From Cryptomeria japonica (Eukaryota; Streptophyta; Pinopsida; Cupressales; Cupressaceae): 64,000 bases of DNA. Each line of letters begins with the position of its first letter. Position 1 is the first letter of the stretch. Made by a program: the position numbers and the translations under genes. Shown here one piece after another: positions 11,690-23,433 of the stretch. The DNA is taken from NCBI RefSeq assembly GCF_030272615.1, contig NC_081405.1, positions 647,654,920-647,718,919 on the forward strand, in the 5' to 3' direction. A model generated the notes under the pieces. It did not search any database and had not been told where the DNA came from. It was given only the letters and a program-made list of their open reading frames with translations.

Positions 11690-11890
11690 TATGGCATTAA
11701 ATAAATTCGGTGAAGTAATGTTTAACTGTCCTCCCTCCTATGGAAAGACACAGTTGTTCTTAATTTGTATTAAAGATTACAGTTCACGTTTAGTCTGCTC
11801 ACAATTCCTTTTTCTATCATTCAATAAATTAGTTTAAGTTTATATAACTTTTTATTATGGAAACAAAATTTGTATCAAACTTAAAAAGTG
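11690..11890. repeat. Dispersed repeat, copy 1, upstream of GDSL gene
   Basis: About 200 bp (gtcctccctcc ... tggaaagacac ... tttttattatggaaac) that recurs in the same orientation at about 16475-16720 with moderate divergence. It may be a duplicated promoter segment of a GDSL-type gene or a short interspersed element. No terminal repeats are evident. Confidence 0.6.
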
Positions 11891-12749
11891 ATTTAAAATT
11901 AACGCCCCCTTTTTTTTTAAACACTGTCATATTTGAATTTTATTTTTTTTCAATCAGTCTATCGTCATTTTGTATATGGGTGATCCCATGATAGTGTGTC
12001 AAAATAATGAGATGTAGATAATATTGAAATCAAGGTGCAAAAGATTTAAAAATATATTTGAATGAAGAAAGGTTTGAACAATGCTAGGAACCCTTAAATA
12101 AAGGGATTTTTAAACTTTTAATGTTTCATGTTCAAAATCTTTCATTCAGAAGTCCTTCGTACAAAGGAAATGTTTGTATTTGAAGGTACCTTCATTCGAA
12201 GGTCTTTTGGATGTACCATCCTCTTATTGCTTAGAGAGTTCTTAGAAGATATTTTTATTTTAAAGTAAGGGTCACCAATAAATAGAGTTACATGATATGA
12301 GATTTTGTAGGCTTGTGACCTTTTGAGTAAGCTTTCCAATAAGTATAATTTCTAATATACTTTATTTTATTCTTATATATATTTTATTTTCCAGATATCA
12401 TAGTTGTTTTACAAAACATAAAGACATCGCTCTATACACATGGAAAAAGTGTAGATTTTAGAAATGATATATATGTGGATTTTGTATTGATTTCATACTT
12501 CAATAAATTTTTTCTTATATATACAAGAAATGATATACATTGTGAAAGATTACAAAGGAATGAATGGAAACCCTTAATCCACCCTTGAAATGATTCATGA
12601 CATGATAGAACCTAATTGATAGGTATAGTTCACTAGATTTCCATTGTGTATTTGCTTTGTCATGCACTCATGATAAATTGTGATTTTCCAAAAAAACTCT
12701 CTTTTGATGTACATGATTCTCAAATGGACATGTAGGTGGAGATGATGGA
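11891..12749. other. Intergenic, no gene seen
   Basis: AT-rich DNA without coding potential that I can support. The short open frame around 12142-12339 on the minus strand has no recognisable motif. Confidence 0.5.
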
Positions 12750-14170
12750 CTTAGATAAATGTTACACTTGTGATTTTGTGAATTTGCATTAGGGAAGAAA
12801 TACCATGGTTACAAGTGGTTGTCTTTGAAAAAATAGATCAAATAATTGGTTAAAGAAGTATAAGGTCACACGAATGGCCAAAGGCTACTCCCATCTAGAG
12901 GTAGATAATTTGGGTGATATTTTATCTCTGGTGACTAACTTTTATTCTATTATATCATTAGCTTTTTTTGTTGTTGTTTGTGATTTTGAAGTTTAAAGAA
13001 AATAGATATTAAAACTCCTTTCTTGCAAAAGAATTTTTAAGAGAAAAATTAGATGCTATAGCTAGATGGATTGATGTAATAAGGAAATAATTGTTTTTAT
13101 AGGTTGAAATGGTCATTATATACATTGAAACAATTGTTGTAGATGTGATATTAGAAGGTCAATACTATTGAATTGAATTTGTGTTTTGATAGAAGTGAAG
13201 TAATCATTGTGCTTACATTAAATATATTCATGATTAGATTCTAATCATTGTCTTGTGTGTTTAATAAAATGTTATTTCTTGGTAACAACATGATGATGGT
13301 TAAGGACTTTTAAAACTCAAACTTCTAGTATATTTAACATGAAGGATTTAGAAGTAGAAAATCAATTTTTTAAATAAATGATAGTAGGAATGAATTGTCA
13401 AAATAAGTATATTAACATTTTGTTATGGTTTGTAGTGCATGATTGTGAGTGAGTGATTATTACTTTACCTATTAGCACTAAATTTTCCTTGATTATTTGC
13501 CTTAAATAAAATAATAATTTTTAAAATATGTATAATGTGTCTTAAACTAATGTTGTCAATATCTTGAAGTGGTGTGTACTAGACTACATTGCTCAAGAAG
13601 TGAGAATTTTGGACAATTTCATCTCAAATCCTCGTAGAGAGCATTAGACTTCTGTTAAGAGGGTGTGCAGATAATTCTTTGACTATTGCTTATATTATCA
13701 TGATTGTAAAGATGTGAACAAGACATTGGAAATACATGACTTTGTTGATATAGATTGTGTAGGTGATGTAGATAAATGAAGCTCCATTAGTAGGTATTTA
13801 TTTTCTCTAGGTGATGGTGTTGTTAGTTAGATGAATAGAAGACAAAAAATGATTTATCTTTCCATTATCAAAGAAAAATAAATGGTTTCTTCACATGTTT
13901 TTAAAGAGGCAATTTGATTACAAGATTTTTTGTTTAAGATATATAAAGTGGGCCTAGTGGCATCTTATGATGAGATATAGTGGCATCTTATGATGAGATA
14001 TAAGATGTGTCAATGTATAACAGGATTTAATTTTTATTTTGGAGAGCATAGTCATGTAGTCGATTGTGGCAATTTGTACCATAGTAGATTGAAATCATAT
14101 TTGGCCAATGGTATTGTTCTATGATGGTTTTGGAGCATCCTTGTATTTTCATTTTGAGGGCTTCATATAG
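12750..14170 (+). pseudogene. Eroded Copia pol remnant
   Basis: Fragments of a Copia polyprotein can still be read in the plus strand across changing frames. A reverse transcriptase entry motif (YKVTRMAKGYSHLE, about 12859-12900) is followed by a degraded 'MDIKTPFLQ'-like piece near 13003. About 700 bases later come the RNase H motif (DFVDIDCVGDVD near 13740) and a GDGVVS.MNRRQ stretch, ending with a KEAI.LQDF motif near 13900. Stops and indels are frequent throughout, so this is much older than Copia-1. No LTRs could be assigned. Confidence 0.68.
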
Positions 14171-14514
14171 AGGAGGTATGATGTAGATATTCTTATGCTA
14201 TAGTAATGTTGTTAGATTGAAAAAGGTTATATGATAAATTTATTGATATACTTGTTTTTACTTGTTTAATACAGATTCAATATTGCTTTGACGATAGATT
14301 TTTTTCTCAAAAACATTTCTCCACGTATATCTAATGTCACACATGTTTTATATTTTCTTTTGTGACCTTGAGTACCAAACAATCCTTAAATTCGCAATCA
14401 ACTCAACCATTTTGAAGGTGAACTGACAACATTCAAGGAATGAAAGATTTAGTTTTCATGGTGGAGTGAGTGACAAATTTAAATGAGCAAGGAGGAGAAG
14501 TGTGAATGCAAATG
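14171..14514. other. AT-rich DNA, no gene
   Basis: Sequence following the Copia remnant. It could include the decayed 3' LTR of that element, but no boundary motifs were found. Confidence 0.4.
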
Positions 14515-16375
14515 GGAAAAAACCAAATAGAATTTGATTAGGATTTAATAGGATTGAACTAGATGATATTACATTGTAGCAGATTGGCTATTTAAAGCCA
14601 TTATTTCCCTTATGAAAACTATCTATTGGAATGTAACTTCCTAGTTAACCATGTAACTAATAATGTGTTTATTAATCTAAACTAACCATTGATAATGTAA
14701 TATGCCAACATTCCCCCCTTATTACATTAATTAGAATAAGAGCAAAACATTGCAAGGATTTTGAATCCAACCATTCTAGAGACTTTGATGAAGCCCCTTT
14801 ACCAATCCTCATCGCTCACCTAAGAAACACTGAAATGATTGCATGAGTGAATCTTTGGACTAAAGAACCTACAACCATCTACACAATATGAGAGAGAATA
14901 AATTTTTTCCCACCCTCCATACAAAATGAGACACATTTCCTCTAAAATTTCACATCTCCTCTGAGTGTGTCTAATGCCTCCTCTAGTGCTGCACATGAGA
15001 CACCTTTCCTCTGAAAGTGGACATCTCCTCCAAGTGTGTCTAATGTCTCTTCAAGTTCCTTACAAATTATCAACCAAACATGAATACACAAACTACACCC
15101 ACAAGAAATATCCTCGCCCTTGCTCCTTGAAGGGACAAAGATTATGCCAAGCCCCCTATTTTCTTTAGGGACACAAATGTGGTTCTCCTCATGCAATGAA
15201 TCACCTTTAAGCAAGAAGCTAGCTTGGGATGATAAAAAAAACCTCCTACTTCCATTGTTTATTCACTTGATTCCACATGCGAATCTTTAAAAAATATTGA
15301 ATTCCTTGTCAAATGAAACATAGATGACCCCAAAAATAGTAGAAATGTTTGATACATCTATACTTGAGAGTCAAATTTAATTGATATTACACCCTAACAA
15401 TAAATTTCTCTAAATAATATCCTTATAACTCCAAGAACAAAGCACTAACTTTTCTCTCCAATTACAAAAATAAATATCAAACAATAACTTAAATCACTTA
15501 ACGCAAAATCTTCAATCATATGTTCTTCATAACTTATTTTAAGACAAAGATATACCATAATATTCTCTTAAATCTACGCTCTCCACTATGATTCATTCTA
15601 TGCACGGATTCTTCCCACATGCAAAGTAATGATATTCTCCACATTTCCATTCACTATTAATTTGAAACTCATCAGAAAATTAACTTGCGAGCTTGGTGAT
15701 ATTCCACCCTCCAATAATAACTTCTCCTCAATAAATTCGATTATGTACCTTTCACTCACTCTATTGCAGTAAAAAGGGTTTGTCGACTCTTTTGTGAGAA
15801 TCCCATTGTCACCATTCAATTTCCTTGAGTGCAAAATATTCTCAACACTTTCACATCTTACTACGTTGCAAGCATAACTACCTTCGTCAAGATCACATTT
15901 TTTTTAAATCACAGGTAATGAAGATCTTCAAAACATTCTGAGTCTTCAATAACTGCTTTGGATCAGTCTTAAATCACATACATTAAGCAACATATTAAAT
16001 TTAGAAAATGTTAGTTAATTTTAAGTGTTTAATACTTTTAAGTCTAGAAGTCTAAACTTAATGTGTATGATTTAAGCCATCCGTTCAACTGTCATATCAT
16101 ATGCAACTCTATAGATCACCCAGCACTGGAAAGACATCCATGATCACATTACTCTGATACCAAATATAAAAACAAATAGTAAAAACTAAAATAGAACTTG
16201 ATTTGGGTTCAATAGGATTCAACAAAACGAGCTGATTTGACTATTTAAAGCTCAGATTTCTGTTATGAAAACTATCTAAAAAAATGTAACTTCTCAACTA
16301 ACCATGTACGTAATAATGATGTTTATTAATTTACACTAACCTAAAAATAACCATTGATAATATAATACGCCAACA
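14515..16375 (-). mobile_element. Small non-coding LTR element (TRIM-like)
   Basis: Two related segments of about 200 bp (about 14515-14710 and 16165-16375) lie in direct orientation. Both end in gccaaca on the plus strand, which is TGTTGGC read on the minus strand. Inside the right copy, at 16151-16162, is ACTCTGATACCA, the complement of the initiator-Met tRNA primer-binding motif TGGTATCAGAGT. Beside the left copy is a C-rich run (purine on the minus strand, 14711-14719) placed as a polypurine tract. This reads as a minus-strand LTR element with an internal region of about 1.45 kb and no recognisable gag or pol. Flanking GAAAA words (14516-14520 and 16376-16380) could be target duplications, but the LTR outer edge is uncertain. 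Confidence 0.6.
16151..16162 (-). other. Primer-binding site of the TRIM-like element
   Basis: Minus strand TGGTATCAGAGT matches the 3' end complement of initiator methionine tRNA used by plant Copia elements, and it lies directly inside the right-hand LTR. Confidence 0.65.
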
Positions 16376-16474
16376 GAAAAGCTGTGGACATGGATACTAC
16401 ACGTAACATTGCCAAAATCAAATATATAAATATTTAGTATCTAGGAAAAAATAGACTATTACTTCCTGAAATAT

Positions 16475-16720
16475 GGCTTTAAATAAGTTTAGTGAAATAA
16501 TGCTCGATTGTCCTCCCTCACATGGAAAGACACGGTGGTTCTTAAATTGTATTAAAGATTAGTCCTTCATGGTTAGTGGTTCACATTTAAAAATTCCAAC
16601 TCCACAGGCTAGTCTTGTCATAAGTCCTTTTCCCATCATTTATAGATTCGTTTAACTTTATATAAGTTTTTTATATAAGTTTTTTATTATGGAAACAAAT
16701 TTTATATCAAATTAAAAGAA
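16475..16720. repeat. Dispersed repeat, copy 2
   Basis: Direct-orientation relative of 11690-11890, with a short internal duplication (tataagttttt twice). It lies 100 bp beyond the TRIM-like element. Confidence 0.6.
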
Positions 16721-19700
16721 AAATAAAATAAAATTGCTTTACATTTTTTGAAATTGTTTGATATATGAATTTTTTGTTGAGAAAGAAAATAAGTATTTGA
16801 AAGACAAACATCAAAGTAAAAGAGAAATATAATTAAAAGTAGAGTAACTCGAGTCATGACTCAAATTAAGAAATGAACAATTCATATAAACTGAAAGTGA
16901 ATAGTATCTCTAATGATTTGCAAATGAATCAAAGGTAGGGTAGGGGAGTGAGAAGCAAAAGGGGTGAGAGGGCATTAGGGAGATAGGGCCGGGAGAAATC
17001 ATAATAAAATTATAATGGCTATATGAAATCATAAGCATGATATTTGAAATGTAGAAAATTAAAAAATTAGAGATACATATCTAAATTACGTTACCTTCTG
17101 CAAACAATGTGTATGTGAGAATAGAAGATGAAATATGTCCCCACTTTTTTTTGTCCCAAGATGCAATGATGAGTGCATATAGCTTACAAAAGCAAGCAAT
17201 AAACTTGTGCCCCAACTATGAAGGTCAAGCAAAAAGCATGAAAACAAACATAGTAGAAAAGTACATGTAACATGTAATAAGAGATCTAGAAGTTAATATA
17301 TTGACCACCAAAGACATCACCATCAATAGGAGCTATCTAAATATTCTCAAGAGATATGTCACTATATGTAGTGTCCCTCCCAGATTCATCTTTTATTTTA
17401 TGCGTCGATAGACTTATTTAGATTCTTTGATGATGCTAGACATTTTATATGGATATTTGATATATGATGTTCTACGTGGAGGATGACTTATCCAAGACTA
17501 TTATGATGGATGGATTTATATTTGATGGTGTTATACACTCATTACCCATGGATGGATTATATGGCTTATGAGATTACGATGGTATCTTGATAGTATTAAC
17601 CCCGCTTCATGATCCTATTGGATGAGTTGATGCTATGATTGTTGTGAGTGTCTTACTACTATATTCGTGATAAACGGTGTCATATCACTCATTGCGAGCA
17701 TAATACGATGTTGCGATTCCCTCTCACTTGCTTGATCATTTATGATATATGTTGTTTTGTGGGTATTGGTGGTTGCAAGATTGCTGGTACTAGACATCAA
17801 CTCCACCTAGTCTCACGGGTCTAAGTGTGTCTTCATTCCAATGGCAAGTTGATTGGAGATGACTTGAGTTCCCTCTACACACTCTAGGCTTAAGTTGTAA
17901 TCCTTGTCAGTTTAAGTGTTGCAGTGTGAGTCGCCATGTTGGTATCTTGAGATGTGATGTTCGACTCTATGTTGGGTTGCTTTGTGGTGTTGTGAGTATT
18001 TGATTATTTAATTGATTATATTTGATTTATATAGTTAATTAATATTAAATTAAATTAATGTATAGTTTTGATATTTAATTATTATTGGGTAATTTATTAA
18101 TATTTATTAATGTTTGTTAAACCTCGATTTATTGGTTTATATTTATTTGACACTTTAATATTTATTAATTGATTTAATGTTTATCTGGATATTTATTATT
18201 TATTGTTTAATTATTATTTCTAATGTTGTTATTTATGGTTTTATATTTAATTGTGGTATTTATTTATATTGCCTTTGATTTATTTTATTATTAGGCTTTT
18301 GATTTATTATTTATTTGTGATTTCTTATTTATATTATTATATTTCTCATGTTACCTTTGGGGTTAATTAAATACTATATAACCTACCTACCCTATTTTAC
18401 TATTGGTTGAGAGATTTGGGGTAAGTTAAAATAATATTTTATATTTTATTACCTCACTTTTATGCATCGTAGTTATGAAATATTATTTTATAGATTATTT
18501 TTTATTGGCTGACTTATCCTATGGTTTGTGGATGGAATTCTATTTATTTGGCTTCTTGCGATTTCCTGGGGTTGGCATCTATGAGAAATTTTCTACATTT
18601 GGAGATTCTTGGATTGTTTTGGAGTTTGGTTGGCTTTGGTTGGCTTTGGACTTTGAATTGCTCATCATTAGGTTGCATTGCCATAACTCCTATACCTCTA
18701 GGTTGGAGATCTTTCTTCCTTTCTAATTTTTTATTTTGATTTTGAAACATTATCTACATCGTGCCTGAAATATCTGTTACAGGAGGGAGATAAAAATAGT
18801 TGTGGAGTTAATGTTTACATAGTTTATATTAGAAATTTTGGGGGATAAATATATGTGTATATTTCTATGAAATTTATTTGTTGAAATACTGTTATGAATG
18901 GCTTGTTATCATTCTTGTGTTTGTCATGTTCGATTTTGTATTCTGAGTCAATTAGGAATTGTGTATTGTTGTCTATTTGGTTCAACCAATTTGAAGAAAG
19001 GCTTGGTGTCATGAGAGATTCTTTTATAATGCTCTCTATTGAGGAGAGTCTGTCTTTATCTATAGTTGGTTCCCCGGTGTTGCTGAGCAAAGTGTAGTAT
19101 CACCTTAGTCAATTATCCATTTATTTGTTGATGGGTCCTTTGGTTTATAACTCCCATTTTGATATCATTTGGTTTCAACATCGTGTGTTGAGCTTGTGAT
19201 TTTTTAAAACTTGTCGTAATTTTGGTTTTTCCATTTTTGAGTCCTTTTTGAATGAATGTGTTATACCTTCTTGCAAAAATGCTAAAACTATGTATGCACT
19301 ATTTTGTTCCATCTAAGAACTAGTTCCTTTGGCATATGCACCATTTTTCTAACTATATGCGCTAATACAGTGTGCAAAAGTGTTGTTTAAGCCTTTATAT
19401 GTATTGCAGAATTTAGCAAAGATACTAATATATCTGGTAAAAGCGCTAGACTTATGGGCAAAAGTGTCATGCTAATTAACGAATGCACTGTACACTATTT
19501 GGTGAATGTGCTAATCTACCTTGATTTCATGTCAATGATTATTTTTCCTTTCTGAGCTGGTTTTTTGGGTCTTTTTTTCAGACTAGAGGCAATTTTTGTT
19601 ATCCTTGTGATTTATAGTACTACGCATTGTTCATATTTGATTATTCTATTATTATTTTGTCTTCAACAAGATGGATAATGCCTTTCCATTGAGGGATGTA

Positions 19701-21146
19701 TGCATATTAGAATGGCTCCAACAAGATGGATATTCCTTGTTGTAGAGGTTGATATTGTTATGACTCCAATGAGAGGATATGTGCCTCGATGTTGAGGATT
19801 TGATTTGTTCAAGGCTGAGCAAGAAGGAATCATACCTTGCTCTTGTTCATTGACTTGACTTGGTTTATTGATGAGGCTCTTGGTTTTTATAATGGCATTG
19901 TGGCATTGGCCTTGTTATTGTTGCTTATATATATGTGGATATTTTCATGATGTTATGATTGAGTCTCCTTGTTGAAATTATTTTTATATTTACCCTGAGG
20001 TCTTGGAGCATGGTTAGGGAGAGGGCTTCCATGTGAGGGTCAGGGTCATGAGAGAATAGGTTGTCAAGAGGTTCCTTGTAAGGATGCTTGGAGTCTAGAC
20101 CACTTGTAATCACATTGGAGGTTTTCTTGATTTTAACAAGTGATAACCATAATAATTAATTAATTGGGTTGGGTAATTAGGACTCACCTAAATAAGATAA
20201 CTAAATGGATTTGGTTCCCCACCTCATAGCCCTTGAGTGGAGCCTCGGGATGATCTTGAGAAGACCATGGAGATTGTAAACCAAACTCCCTTGATTCTCT
20301 CATAGGTAGAGATAGTTCCACATGTCTATCAGGGGAACAGGTGGAGATCACGTAGTGTCATCGGAGATCTCGATGTTATTGTAAAGTGGAAAATTGGATC
20401 CTAGTGGCTCCCCACCTAGGAGAGAGAAAGGAAGCCACTAGGATGATTTTCACTTGGGAAGAACTTTACATTCAAAAGTGGGGCTTGAATCCACTAGATC
20501 CAAATCTGAGGGAAACAAGGATGTGAATTCTGAGTGAATTGCAAGTGATTGAAGTGTGATTTACCCTCTTTTGTAAATGAGAAAGTTGACTTGTTAACTA
20601 TGTGGAAAAGAGAGAGGAAATGAGTGAAATGAGGTGCTACCAGTTCGGGATCCACCTGTAACTTCAGATCTGAGCTAATTAAACTAACGCAGATCTTCCC
20701 TGTAAATTTGGAAAAAATTTATCGGGACTGTGGTGGGAATGTACATGGTCCGCCATAAAATCCGTGAAATGAAAAGGGTTCTTTCGTCTTTGTAGATGAA
20801 GCCCAAACCTGCAATTACAATTGCACACTTGCAACCTAAACACAAAAAAGAAAGGGGGAATGGTTGTGGATAGGGGTTTGCCTCAGTAAAACCCCAGCTG
20901 AGGAATCAACCTAGAAAGAAATTAATTGCAAATGCTTGAATGTAAACAATGGAGATGTATACCTTGTAGATCTACAAGTTTTTGATGATGATTTATTTGC
21001 TTCTTGAATGTAACCACAAATATTGTATGAAATGGCATGTAACATGACAAAAACCTAACACACACACAAGCTCGCAAATGAATGTTGTAATGTTGCTCCA
21101 ATGGATGAATGAATAAGACCTGAATGCTTGAATGCTTGATGATGAG
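16721..21146. other. 4.4 kb without a recognisable gene
   Basis: AT-rich DNA. At 17367 there is an LTR-like opening (TGTAGTGTCCCTCCC) and at 18775-18782 a possible LTR-like close (CTGTTACA), but the flanks do not form a target duplication. An extreme AT/TTAAT-rich tract fills about 18000-18350. An imperfect low-complexity passage about reading 'gcaaaagtgct' words lies at 19270-19510. A hairpin lies at 20399-20443. Short open frames (for example 18475-18726) show no known motif. Confidence 0.5.
20399..20443. repeat. Inverted repeat
   Basis: Arms TCCTAGTGGCT (20399-20409) and AGCCACTAGGA (20433-20443) are exact complements around a 23-base loop. It is not followed by a T run and sits in no recognised gene, so its meaning is unknown. 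Confidence 0.75.
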
Positions 21147-21151
21147 CTCGA

Positions 21152-22577
21152 TGTTGGCATTCTATTGTCATTGATGTCAACTGATATGGGATGACTATTG
21201 GTAGAAGAGATGTATGTGCAACGTTGTTATGAAGGAATACAAGATGTGATATCTTGCATATCACTTTGTGTTGCTGAACACTAGTAAAGTAAGGAAAAGT
21301 GTTCACTGGTGTTACTGGTACACAAGTTAGTGCTTGAATTGTTTGGATGAGATGGATAGATTACCGATACAGTGTATCACCGACTAGGAAAGGATGTCAA
21401 CTGGCTAGTGAAGTGTTCACAATGAGCAGGATGCTTGGATGGTGTTTGTGATGAAGAGACAAAATGTTACCTAAATCACATCAACACTAGAGGAGAAGAA
21501 TGAGTAGATTACACGTATGTTGTAAGGTTGCAAGACAAAAGGACTCCCACCTGATAAAGATGCAATCATCATGAAAAGCAATAAATAACAATGAATGTGC
21601 CCACACTGGATCACATGTGCCTATTTGAAGATATGTTGCACAAACAGGGAAGTCACATGAGCACACTGCAAGATGTAGAAGAAAAAGTGCCACTCCACCG
21701 GTAAGTGGAACTTATCTCCTATCATGCATTGTGTGCATCATAGTTTTGTGAGATAAGGAAGAAGAGGTGTCCATTAAGTGCATGAAATTAGGGATATGCA
21801 CAGGATCAACTGAGAAGGCTTGTTGAGATGCCGGTATAGATGAAGTGTGTTTACCAGTATGTAAGTCCATCGGTACTATGAGAAAGGTGTAGATGCAGGT
21901 GTCTTCCTACTTTGTGGAACTGTGCATGTTTTGGATAAACATGTTTGATGACTGGTTTAGGTGTCCCACCGATAGTTCAGCAAAATGCAGACATGATGAG
22001 TTAACCAGTAGAATGTGAGATACCGACCAGGTTAGAAAACCGAAAGAGAAGAGGAACTAGTAGAGTGTTTGGTCATTGATCCTATCTGGACTGACTTGAA
22101 GAGCCAAGCTAGCAGATGGTTGACATGGATGCCACATGGAGTTAAGGTGGCGAACCTGCATTCGGATGAAGATGGAATATACACCAATGAGGTAGTTGCA
22201 GAGTTGGTCGACATTAATGGAAGATCCCACAAATTATGGGATGTGTTGTAGAGGTTTGTGGCTTGAGGTCTGGAGGAAAACTTAGAGCTAGCTAAGAGTG
22301 ATTGAGGAGTTCGAGGCGGATGTAGGAAACAACAATACTGATCTTGGTGTTTGACCAAGAGATTAGTCGATAGGGTAAAAAGAAAATCACCAAAGATAGA
22401 AGGCGTGATCAAGAAGGTGCATTAATGGCAGAGGTGTGCTGTCAGGGGGATTAGATTGAGCAGGATCTGATTAGATTTTGTTTGCCTCGAGCATGATTAG
22501 GAAACCCTAACTGCCTAGATTTTGAATTATCTTTTGGTGGGAAAACCAAGCTATAAATATGCAGGCCAAAAGACATT
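21152..22577 (+). repeat. Copia-2 5' LTR, upstream part
   Basis: Starts TGTTGGCATTCTATTGTC and aligns with 56370-57806 of the 3' LTR. It contains a small hairpin (GTGATAT at 21246 with ATATCAC at 21258) and a TATA box at 22551. It breaks off at ATT (22575-22577), where transposon copy B begins. Confidence 0.88.
22551..22558 (+). promoter_or_regulatory. TATA box of Copia-2 5' LTR
   Basis: CTATAAATAT at 22551-22560 is conserved at 57782-57791 in the 3' LTR. Copy B is inserted about 25 bases downstream, where transcription would be expected to start. Confidence 0.65.
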
Positions 22578-22640
22578 GGGTTAGTGCAGGATCAAGGGGG
22601 GCCAAAAAGTGGCGATGTGAAAAAAATAGCCTTCCTCACT
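22578..22640 (+). repeat. Left terminal inverted repeat of copy B
   Basis: GGGTTAGTGCAGGATC, then aaggggggccaaaaagtggc and a run of A. Read against the reverse complement of copy A's end, it matches through gggccaaaaagtggc. Against copy B's own right end the match is tight for the first 20 bases and loose after that. Confidence 0.8.
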
Positions 22641-22754
22641 CGCCTAAAAACACGAAAATACGTGTTGACTTTTTGCTTGGCCTGGGTGTCAGTACACCTT
22701 GGCCTGGTAATTACCTATACAAATTGAATATCCAATTTTTATTTGTAATTTTAA

Positions 22755-23060
22755 TTTAAAAAATATATTATATGTTACATATTATATAATATATATAATG
22801 TAATAATATATTATATAATATATACTATATAATATATTATTACATTATATATATTATATAATACGTATTATATTATAATATAATAATATATTATATTATA
22901 CGTATTATATAATACAATATTATATTATATTATATTATATTATATTATATATAATATTATGTTATATTATATTATATTATATTATATATTATAATATATA
23001 TAATATAATACAATACGTATTATATATTATATAATATATTATTATATTATATATGTTATT
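22755..23060. repeat. AT-only palindromic tract
   Basis: About 300 bp almost entirely of A and T in ATAT/TATTA words. Within it, 22780-22817 and 22826-22863 are perfect 38-bp inverted repeats separated by 8 bases, able to extrude as a cruciform. The tract lies in the left subterminal region of copy B. Confidence 0.92.
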
Positions 23061-23085
23061 TAAAAATAATTTAAGTATAAAAATA

Positions 23086-23115
23086 GGATATCTGATAAAA
23101 TCGGATATCCAATTT
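23086..23115. repeat. Left subterminal GATATC pair of copy B
   Basis: aggatatctgat followed by atcggatatccaat, the same words that cluster in copy A (4900-5010) and at 32310-32455 and 36930-37075. Confidence 0.6.
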
Positions 23116-23433
23116 TCTGAGACTTTTATATTTCGACAATAACAACTCGTGAGTCATTTTTAACTCACGGGCCACACGATTTCATCAAAATCCAACATCC
23201 ACTCCATCCGATATATAGTGTTTTGACAAAAAATTGCTAAAAAGTAGATTTAGATGTAAGAATTTTATTGTTCTGAATCATTTTCATTCATTTTTTGTAT
23301 TTTTTGTTAATGTTTATTTATTTTTTCATTGAAAATATGATTTTTTCATGAAAACTAGGTTTTTTTAAATCAAATACCTAATTGTTTAAATTTGTTAACT
23401 AAATTTAATTATTTACATTCAATTAGGTTAAAA

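Noticed and set aside
12142-12339. 65-codon minus-strand open frame upstream of the GDSL gene
   Set aside because: Short, no motif, AT-rich surroundings.
16151-16162. Possible tRNA gene fragment
   Set aside because: It is a 12-base primer-binding match only; no cloverleaf is visible around it.
17367-18782. Possible solo LTR (TGTAGTGTCCCTCCC ... CTGTTACA)
   Set aside because: Flanking bases do not match as a target duplication and no second copy is present; kept only as a remark.
22032-22412. 126-codon minus-strand open frame
   Set aside because: It lies within the Copia-2 LTR, antisense, and is not kept in the other LTR copy.
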